Below are positions 1 to 4,987 of a DNA stretch of 12,541 nucleotides, piece by piece. The DNA is from an uncultured Spirochaetia bacterium. GTDB lineage: Bacteria > Spirochaetota > UBA4802 > JAGODF01. Position 1 is the stretch's first letter, and every line of letters starts with the position of its first letter. The stretch lies in assembly GCA_937967705.1 (NCBI GenBank), contig CALCJG010000293.1, forward strand, positions 1 through 12,541, written 5' to 3'. Under the pieces are notes generated by a model, which did not search any database, had not been told where the DNA came from, and saw only the letters and a program-made list of their open reading frames with translations. The position numbers were made by a program, and so were the translations under genes.

Positions 1-713
1 TTAACATCAGCAGGATCGAAGATTGTCTGACTGCTAAAACCAAGGCTATTCTTCTCAACTCTCCACATAATCCCACTGGAGTAGTCTATACCCTGGAACA
101 AATCACCTCCCTTGCCAAAGCTCTGGAGGAATACTGCCGTAAAACCAATCAGGTCATCTATCTTATATCTGACGAGCCCTACAGGGATATTGTCTATGAC
201 GATATTAGGGTGCCCAGCATTCTCAAATATTACAAAAACTCTATCGTAACCACCTCCTATTCTAAAACTCTTTCCATCCCCGGAGAGCGTATCGGGTATA
301 TTGCCGTAAACCCGGAAATTGACGCTCCGGAAAAGATAATGGCAGGCCTGATTTTGAGCAACCGCATCCTGGGTTTTGTCAACGCCCCAGGACTTATGCA
401 AAGGGCAGTAGCCCGGTTGAACGAGATTTCAGTAAATGTAAATGCCTATAAAAGGCGGAGAGACATACTCATTGAAGGTTTGAAATTTGCAGGATATTCT
501 TTCGCCTACCCGAACGGGGCCTTCTATGTATTTTGCAAATCCCCCATTCCTGACGACGTTGCTTATGTAAAACATTTACTGAAGTTCAACATTCTCGTTG
601 TCCCGGGGGTTGGTTTCGGGGGACCTGGATATTTCAGGATAGCCTATTGCGTGCCGGAGAGCGTGATAAGCAGAGCGATCCCGAAATTCAAGGAAGCACT
701 GGAAACACATTAA
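1..713 (+). CDS. PLP-dependent aminotransferase, class I/II (5' end outside window)
   Basis: This is the C-terminal part of a fold-type I aminotransferase; the reading frame is already open at position 3, so the start lies upstream of the window. Hallmarks appear in the family order: NPTG at 69-80, SDEPY at 168-182 (the Asp contacts the pyridine nitrogen of PLP and the Tyr its 3'-oxygen), SYSKT with the Schiff-base lysine at 264-266, GERIGY just after it, and a late Arg in YFRIAY at 636-638 that normally binds the substrate alpha-carboxylate. It should transfer an amino group between an amino acid and a 2-oxo acid in the cytoplasm. The substrate (aspartate, alanine or aromatic) cannot be read from this fragment. 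It ends with TAA. The next gene has its own promoter, so it is probably a separate transcript. Confidence 0.93.
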   Translation, partial: NISRIEDCLTAKTKAILLNSPHNPTGVVYTLEQITSLAKALEEYCRKTNQVIYLISDEPYRDIVYDDIRVPSILKYYKNSIVTTSYSKTLSIPGERIGYIAVNPEIDAPEKIMAGLILSNRILGFVNAPGLMQRAVARLNEISVNVNAYKRRRDILIEGLKFAGYSFAYPNGAFYVFCKSPIPDDVAYVKHLLKFNILVVPGVGFGGPGYFRIAYCVPESVISRAIPKFKEALETH

Positions 714-720
714 CTTTTCA

Positions 721-740
721 CATTTTATCCCCGGAAAATG
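721..740. repeat. small inverted repeat downstream of aminotransferase
   Basis: CATTTT (721-726) and AAAATG (735-740) form a perfect 6-bp inverted repeat around an 8-nt GC-rich loop, 8 nt after the aminotransferase stop and just before a -35-like TTGACA. It could be a weak terminator for the aminotransferase, but the stem is AT-rich and no T-run follows. It could equally be an operator for the next promoter, or chance. Confidence 0.25.
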
Positions 741-742
741 CC

Positions 743-772
743 TTGACATCAATGGACGACATTATTGATACT
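743..772 (+). promoter_or_regulatory. sigma-70-type promoter of the 59-aa gene
   Basis: A perfect -35 hexamer TTGACA (743-748) is followed after 18 nt by GATACT (767-772), which matches 4 of 6 bases of the -10 consensus. The implied start of transcription near 779 would leave a leader of about 30 nt before the ATG at 811. A ribosome binding site GAGGT lies 7 nt before that ATG. Confidence 0.5.
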
Positions 773-810
773 TTAATCTATTAAGTACATATTCAAGCGA
801 GGTAAGATTC

Positions 811-990
811 ATGGCAGATGAAACCCAGGCCGTACAGGGAGAAGCAGCAGGTCCCGTCAAAAATAAAAAGGTTAACAAACTGAGCCTTGACGAGTTAAGC
901 AGAAAGATCGACGCCTTGGAAAAAGGAAATCAGATCAAATCCAAGTATTATCAGCATCTTGTTCTCAGAAAAAAGGAGCTTCAGCCCTGA
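811..990 (+). CDS. 59-aa lysine-rich coiled-coil protein, unknown function
   Basis: This is a short gene of 59 codons plus TGA, starting at ATG with GAGGT 7 nt upstream. The first 18 or so residues are Ala/Gly/Gln-rich and probably disordered. Residues 19-57 are charged and predicted helical, with a heptad-like pattern (LSLDELSRKIDALEKG, then YYQHLVLRKKEL), so a short coiled coil or helical hairpin is likely. There is no signal peptide, membrane segment or cysteine. From memory, small proteins of this style (a KVNK-type stretch, an LDEL-like helix, a closing RKKEL) occur in spirochaete genomes; I cannot verify homology here. Its own promoter, ribosome binding site and downstream hairpin argue that it is real. 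It may act as a small adaptor or dimerising protein, but no function is claimed. Confidence 0.72.
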   Translation: MADETQAVQGEAAGPVKNKKVNKLSLDELSRKIDALEKGNQIKSKYYQHLVLRKKELQP

Positions 991-1004
991 TCTCTTCAAA
1001 ACTG

Positions 1005-1039
1005 CAGGTATCTGCCTGTCCTGGGACAGCGGATACCTG
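1005..1039. terminator. hairpin between convergent genes, probable bidirectional terminator
   Basis: CAGGTATC (1005-1012) pairs with GATACCTG (1032-1039), and the inner arms CTGTC (1016-1020) and GACAG (1025-1029) close on a 4-nt loop. The result is a nearly continuous stem of about 15 bp. It sits 15 nt after the stop of the 59-aa gene and 21 nt beyond the stop of the convergent methyltransferase gene. No good T-run follows on either strand, so it is not a textbook intrinsic terminator, but its position between converging genes supports 3'-end formation or RNA protection for both. Confidence 0.55.
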
Positions 1040-1072
1040 ATGTAAATCTTATAAGCCAATCAGGATTTACAT
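1040..1072. repeat. second inverted repeat overlapping the methyltransferase 3' end
   Basis: ATGTAAATC (1040-1048) and GATTTACAT (1064-1072) are a perfect 9-bp inverted repeat with a 15-nt loop. It abuts the stronger hairpin at 1005-1039 and covers the stop codon of the minus-strand methyltransferase gene. It may act with the first hairpin as a tandem 3'-end structure. The arms are AT-rich, so a role is uncertain. Confidence 0.4.
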
Positions 1073-1995
1073 AAAAGCAAGTATTCGTATTTAAACAAAT
1101 CCTCCAGAAAATGCCTGATCACTTCATGTTCTTCCTTATGACATGATCTGCTTTTCATGATGAAGTATATTTCATCGCTCATTTCCGGTTCCAGATAATC
1201 GGCGAAGGGGCCTCTCAGACACTTATAATCATAATAATTCGCAATTTTTTCAAGATGGCTGAATTGAATTGTGAACTCATCATGCCCCTTAAGTTTAATC
1301 CTCTCAGGATGGCCGGTTGATTCAATTTCAATCAAATCAGCCCATTTTAGGGGAACCCGAGATTCACAGCTATGTTCACTAAGGAATATTCTGGGTATCC
1401 CGGCCTCACAGAGGCTCTCGAGAACGCGCAGGGCCCCCAAGTTTACAGTATAACCGGTTTGTACAGGCAGTGGCAGTTGATATTTATCATGGAATTTCCG
1501 TATTTCAATCAGAAGGGGGTCAGAGCCTGAAGCCGCACTCAGAATTTCCGGTTTCAGATCACAAACAGTAGGAAAATCCCCGAGATTTTCATTGAAAACC
1601 GCCATTGAAAAAGACTGCAGAAATGACTTTTCGAGATTAAAAAAATCATCTTGAATAAATTCAACTTTATGCCCCTTCAGACACTTCTTCTGCTCCCCGA
1701 GAAGAACAGGAGAAATGTCTACCATGACAGGCGCAAGATCGCCTTTCCGGGATAGAAAATCCCTCATCAGAAAACCATATCCGCCTCCAACTTCAATAAG
1801 GCGATGAACATCACCGAAACCTGTTTTTTCTTCAAGGAAATCAAAAAGATGTAACCCATAACTTTGATCAATCTTTAAAATCCTCCGGCAGGGGCTCTCT
1901 CTGTTTTCCAGCATATTGCAAACGGTCCACTCCCACCCAAGGGTAGCCAGTTCCTGTTTATGGTAATCTGCCGTATCGTTTATTCGGTAAGTCAT
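1060..1995 (-). CDS. SAM-dependent methyltransferase-like protein, MidA-like
   Basis: This 311-residue protein has the core of a class I (Rossmann) SAM methyltransferase. Motif I is LIEVGGGYGFL at residues 66-76 (Glu plus Gly-rich loop that holds SAM). An acidic end of strand 2 follows at D93 in MVDISP, then IQDDFF at 114-119, then FNENLGDFP at 134-142 where motif IV is expected. The order 'DISP...Q...L' followed by 'NE...D..P' recalls MidA/NDUFAF7-type arginine methyltransferases, which act on a respiratory complex I subunit; that is suggestive only. Residues about 170-280 would form the substrate part. It is soluble, with no signal peptide. The ATG overlaps the stop of the upstream zinc-ribbon gene by 4 nt (ATGA), so the two are probably translationally coupled. 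It is the last gene of the cheD operon. Confidence 0.72.
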   Translation of the reverse strand: MTYRINDTADYHKQELATLGWEWTVCNMLENRESPCRRILKIDQSYGLHLFDFLEEKTGFGDVHRLIEVGGGYGFLMRDFLSRKGDLAPVMVDISPVLLGEQKKCLKGHKVEFIQDDFFNLEKSFLQSFSMAVFNENLGDFPTVCDLKPEILSAASGSDPLLIEIRKFHDKYQLPLPVQTGYTVNLGALRVLESLCEAGIPRIFLSEHSCESRVPLKWADLIEIESTGHPERIKLKGHDEFTIQFSHLEKIANYYDYKCLRGPFADYLEPEMSDEIYFIMKSRSCHKEEHEVIRHFLEDLFKYEYLLLCKS

Positions 1996-2408
1996 ATGAT
2001 AACATTTTCCGCCTCTCCCTGACAGAGAAGCTTTGAGAACAGGAGAATTACAAAACCAATGAGGAGCAATACGAGCAGGATTTGAATTATCAGTTTTTTC
2101 TTGTCATTAGCAGGGAGGAGGTGGAAATTCTGGAGTCGGTATTTCCAGCCTAAAATCGTGTTAATGAAACTATCCAGTGCTTTCCTATAGTCAAAGTTTT
2201 TCAGGCGTGACGAGACAATATGGAACACCCCTGTTTTCGCTTTTGTATTTTTCGCTTTTAAATCGAAGGAGGAGTCCCGGAATAACCCGGGATCATCGGG
2301 ATCTGCCAGAAAGCTATTGCCGCACTGACATCTAACCATAATCCTCCCTTTATCAATCGGAAAGCGCAATTTGCGCCCGCAGAGGGAGCATGTCTTAATC
2401 AAAAACAT
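1992..2408 (-). CDS. zinc-ribbon protein with one C-terminal membrane helix
   Basis: This is a 138-residue protein with an N-terminal zinc-ribbon-like knuckle pair: CSLC at residues 7-10 and CQC at 27-29, with the four cysteines spaced to bind one metal ion. A basic, probably flexible middle follows (about 45-105). A single hydrophobic stretch at 107-125 (ILLVLLLIGFVILLF) with lysines just before it suggests a tail-anchored membrane protein with its metal-binding head in the cytoplasm. The starting ATG has no convincing Shine-Dalgarno sequence and lies 14 nt after the HDOD gene stop, so coupled translation is likely. Its end overlaps the methyltransferase start by 4 nt. The zinc finger may bind protein or nucleic acid. 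I do not recognise a named family. Confidence 0.68.
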   Translation of the reverse strand: MFLIKTCSLCGRKLRFPIDKGRIMVRCQCGNSFLADPDDPGLFRDSSFDLKAKNTKAKTGVFHIVSSRLKNFDYRKALDSFINTILGWKYRLQNFHLLPANDKKKLIIQILLVLLLIGFVILLFSKLLCQGEAENVII

Positions 2409-2422
2409 GAGGTCAATCGAGA

Positions 2423-3283
2423 TCAGACAATATCTTTCGTTTGATTCAGCAGTTCGGGTATTTCAGAATAAAGACTTTCCAGCTGCACATCCGCCAAGCC
2501 GGTCAAGGCGATAGCCTCTGTGCTCAGTTCGTGGAACAAACCGTCGCTCCCAATCCCAATTCCCGCCATCAGGCAAACAGAGTTGGCAATATGCACTATG
2601 GAAACCATCTTCCGATTGGTTTCGGATGATTCGAACGGCTGGTGATGAAAACGGACTATGTCTTTGAGAATTTCGGGGAATTTCCATTTTTCCAGGACCT
2701 TCTCCCCTATTTCCTGATGGTCGAATCCCATGATCTCCTTTTCAGCCGAATGAAAAGAGAGTGATTGATTCTCAACCGCATTCATTATATCCTTGAATAC
2801 ATTCTGAACGAAAAGGGCCAAAACGGTTTTCCCAACATCATGGATCAATCCTCCGGTAAAGGCGATATCCGCCCGGGCCTTTTCTCCCGTCAACATCGCT
2901 ATCTTCTTAGCCATCATGGCCACAGCGACACCATGCTGCCATAACATCCCCTTCGTCAGATCATATCCCATTACAACTTTATCCAGCACGGTTCGTGTAG
3001 CAATAACCAGAACCGCATCCTTGACCTCCTTTATTCCCAGGGTTACAATGGCCCTGTCTAGAGAGGATATTTCCTTTCCCTTGCTGAAATAGGCCGAATT
3101 GCAAAGTTTGAGCAGGTTTGTCGTCAGGGCCTGATCCTTTGAGATTTCAGCAGCCACCTGTTTAAAATCGATATCAGGATTATTGACCATGTTCAAGACA
3201 TGACTAGCCACTTCCGGTATGGATGGAAGCTGATTGATATTATTTATAATTGATTCGATTCGATTCTTTACATGAGTAAGCAT
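2423..3283 (-). CDS. HDOD domain signalling protein
   Basis: This 286-residue protein consists mainly of one HDOD domain (about residues 12-215), a relative of HD phosphohydrolases found in bacterial signalling. Diagnostic pieces are LPSIPEVASHVL near the start, ISKDQALTTNLLKLCNSAYF at 47-66, the helix with H117, GGLIHDVGK at 144-152 (H148-D149), FDHQEIG at 187-193, FHHQP at 212-216 and VHIANSV at 230-236. In active HD enzymes the last motif usually ends in Asp; here it is Asn234, so catalysis is doubtful although other metal-ligand-like residues remain. HDOD proteins commonly act as regulators rather than enzymes. The ATG has GGAG about 9 nt upstream, and the gene follows cheD by 20 nt, suggesting a link to chemotaxis or motility signalling. 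Confidence 0.9.
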   Translation of the reverse strand: MLTHVKNRIESIINNINQLPSIPEVASHVLNMVNNPDIDFKQVAAEISKDQALTTNLLKLCNSAYFSKGKEISSLDRAIVTLGIKEVKDAVLVIATRTVLDKVVMGYDLTKGMLWQHGVAVAMMAKKIAMLTGEKARADIAFTGGLIHDVGKTVLALFVQNVFKDIMNAVENQSLSFHSAEKEIMGFDHQEIGEKVLEKWKFPEILKDIVRFHHQPFESSETNRKMVSIVHIANSVCLMAGIGIGSDGLFHELSTEAIALTGLADVQLESLYSEIPELLNQTKDIV

Positions 3284-3303
3284 GTAGTTATTCTCCGTGT
3301 TCC

Positions 3304-3783
3304 CTATACTTTATAGAACAGCTTCTCTTCACCGGCGGCCTTAACCTTCATCCTGCCGTCTTCCATAAAAAAATCCAGCACTCTGCCAATGCTCCCCCCG
3401 ACATCCTCTTCCATGAGAGGAATTCCATGCTTCTGAAGAATCTCCCGGGCAACCTGAACATTCCGGGACCCGATCTCACCCAGCGATATATTGGACTTGA
3501 ATTTGAACATGGAGGCTCCGCCGGCAATTTTGGCTGACATAAATTCCTTTTTACAGCCATCCTTTAACAAATGGTTGATCAAAATCGGAATGGCTGTATC
3601 TGCATACTTCTCGTCCTTGCCATCCCCAATTTTATTAGGAAGCAGCACATGCGCCATCCCGCCCATTTTTTTCATCCTGTCATAAATGCAAATCCCGACA
3701 CAGCTCCCTAGAATGGTCCTCAAAACAGAGGGCTGATTTGCAAAACCAATCTGTGCAACACCTACGTTTATTAAAGCCTTCAT
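3304..3783 (-). CDS. cheD: chemoreceptor glutamine deamidase CheD
   Basis: CheD deamidates glutamines in the cytoplasmic helices of methyl-accepting chemotaxis proteins and, in many bacteria, cooperates with the phosphatase CheC in adaptation. This 159-residue protein has the usual length and signature: VGVAQIGFA at the N-terminus, LGSCVGICIYD at 25-35 with the nucleophile Cys28, GGMAHVLLP at 41-49 with the catalytic His45, and AKIAGGASMF at 84-93. Thr23, close to the Cys, may be the third active-site residue. The N-terminus is well placed at the ATG, but the ribosome binding site GAGG lies only 2 nt from it; an upstream in-frame TGA 30 nt before leaves no other ATG. It is the first gene of a four-gene operon. 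No other che genes are in view, so its receptors and any CheC lie elsewhere. Confidence 0.95.
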   Translation of the reverse strand: MKALINVGVAQIGFANQPSVLRTILGSCVGICIYDRMKKMGGMAHVLLPNKIGDGKDEKYADTAIPILINHLLKDGCKKEFMSAKIAGGASMFKFKSNISLGEIGSRNVQVAREILQKHGIPLMEEDVGGSIGRVLDFFMEDGRMKVKAAGEEKLFYKV

Positions 3784-3854
3784 AGCCTCACTCAGCTTCC
3801 AGTTTATTTTTCACTTTTTAATATCATTTACCGACAAGTCGCCTAGTAATACCC

Positions 3855-3882
3855 ATTATCCTAAAATACCCATCATTGCAAG
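3855..3882 (-). promoter_or_regulatory. possible promoter of the cheD operon
   Basis: Read on the minus strand, GATAAT (3860-3855) matches 5 of 6 bases of a -10 box, with CTTGCA/TTGCAA 15-16 nt upstream as a weak -35. A second candidate -10, a perfect TATAAT, lies further upstream at 3951-3946 but has only a poor -35. The start for cheD is therefore uncertain, and both possible leaders are long (roughly 65 or 155 nt). Confidence 0.3.
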
Positions 3883-3924
3883 ACTTTTCTGAAAAAAACC
3901 AGCTTTATAAAAACCTGCCAGCAT

Positions 3925-3947
3925 ATAGATAATATAACCTTATCTAT
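3925..3947. promoter_or_regulatory. perfect inverted repeat, candidate operator
   Basis: ATAGATAA (3925-3932) and TTATCTAT (3940-3947) form a perfect 8-bp dyad around a 7-nt spacer, 23 bp in all, a size typical of a dimeric repressor or activator site. It lies between the divergent cheD operon and the peptidase gene and overlaps a minus-strand TATAAT at 3946-3951. Because it lacks G/C pairs and no T-run follows, a DNA-binding site is likelier than a terminator. The region is very AT-rich, which raises the chance of coincidence. Confidence 0.35.
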
Positions 3948-4041
3948 TATAGTAAAATCTAATAAAATCATTAAAATTGCCGATAATATAATACGACATA
4001 ATCGTAAATTATCCTTAATACATTATTGACAACTCTAAACA

Positions 4042-4986
4042 ATGAATTTATTTAAAGGGCAAATAAACAGAATTACACTCTCATTCTCAATCATAACCTC
4101 CCTTTTTTTATTCCTAACTATTACAGCTCATTCATCCCAGGACAATCTGATATATTTGAAGAATCTTGATTTTTCCAATCCCTCTATTAAAATACTGAGA
4201 AATGACATCCGCAAGGGAATTTATACAATTCGAAGCAACAGGGATTCTCAAACATTACCCAAGCTCTTATTCTATAAATACAATGTCCAGAAATCAGACA
4301 ATTTCTGGAAAATTCTCTCTCGATGCTCACTCAATATTGACACACTCATGTCAGTAAATTCTCTTTCTTCGCCAGGAGATATATCACCAGGACAAATCAT
4401 TTTTATTCCCAACATGCGAGGCATCGTTTACGAAAACGGCAACGGGGACAGCATCGAAACAATAGCAAAAAAATTCAACATCGAGAAATCCTATATTTAT
4501 CAAATCAATAACATCACAGGGGGGACCAAATCCCATCTCTTCATACCAGGGGGAGAGATCAGCAAAACAGAAAGATCCCTTTTCCTCGGAACTGGCTTCT
4601 CATCCCCCCTGAAAATTGGTCGACTGACATCCGGTTTCGGGAGACGAAAAGATCCTTTTAATCGAACTTACTATGAATTCCACAAAGGAATCGATATAGC
4701 GTGTTCCCCGGGCACCAGAATACATGCCGCTAGAAGCGGCAGAGTCGTCTTCACCGGTTATAAAGGCGGCTACGGGAATCTGGTTGTCATACAGCACAGC
4801 CATAATTACTTCAGCTATTATGGACATCTTAAACGGATATTAATCAAAAAGGGTGATGCCGTGGGAAGGGGGACACTCATAGCCCTCTCGGGGAATACTG
4901 GTCGATCGACGGGGCCGCACCTCCATTTCGAGGTTCGAAAAAACAAACGCCCAATCAACCCGGGATTATTGTTCCGAAAGATCTGA
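4042..4986 (+). CDS. exported LysM/M23 family peptidoglycan endopeptidase
   Basis: This 314-residue protein probably cuts peptide cross-links of peptidoglycan, or regulates such cutting, outside the inner membrane. Residues 1-30 are a signal peptide (two basic residues, then hydrophobic 11-28, with a possible cleavage near AHS). A LysM repeat spans about 78-123 (YNVQKSDNFWKILSR to GQIIFIPN), and a second, weaker LysM-like unit spans about 129-169. The M23 (LytM/peptidase M23B) domain covers about 187-312: FHKGID gives zinc ligands H214 and D218, YYGHL gives H262, and GPHLHFEV gives H293 and the ligand H295. All expected metal and catalytic residues are present, so it looks active. The ATG is fixed by an in-frame TAA 6 nt upstream, yet there is no Shine-Dalgarno sequence. 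It ends one base before the convergent gene. A lipoprotein box is absent. Confidence 0.92.
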   Translation: MNLFKGQINRITLSFSIITSLFLFLTITAHSSQDNLIYLKNLDFSNPSIKILRNDIRKGIYTIRSNRDSQTLPKLLFYKYNVQKSDNFWKILSRCSLNIDTLMSVNSLSSPGDISPGQIIFIPNMRGIVYENGNGDSIETIAKKFNIEKSYIYQINNITGGTKSHLFIPGGEISKTERSLFLGTGFSSPLKIGRLTSGFGRRKDPFNRTYYEFHKGIDIACSPGTRIHAARSGRVVFTGYKGGYGNLVVIQHSHNYFSYYGHLKRILIKKGDAVGRGTLIALSGNTGRSTGPHLHFEVRKNKRPINPGLLFRKI

Positions 4987-4987
4987 T

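Larger units (their letters stand above)
3784..4041. other. AT-rich divergent intergenic region
   Basis: This 258-bp spacer separates cheD (minus) from the peptidase gene (plus) and should hold the promoters of both. I see several TATAAT-like boxes, including TATAAT on the plus strand at 3987-3992 without a good -35. I also see the dyad at 3925-3947, a smaller dyad TACGA/TCGTA at 3992-4006 over the expected plus-strand start, and two copies of AATACCCAT at 3848-3856 and 3865-3873. No coding sequence, tRNA or convincing structured RNA was found. Confidence 0.6.

Noticed and set aside
2463..2687. 74-codon minus-strand frame inside the HDOD gene
   Set aside because: It is an alternate frame of a gene whose HDOD motifs are clear, and it has no independent signals.
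4026..4031. TTGACA as a -35 box
   Set aside because: It lies only 10 nt before the peptidase ATG, so a promoter using it would start transcription inside the gene. It is probably chance.
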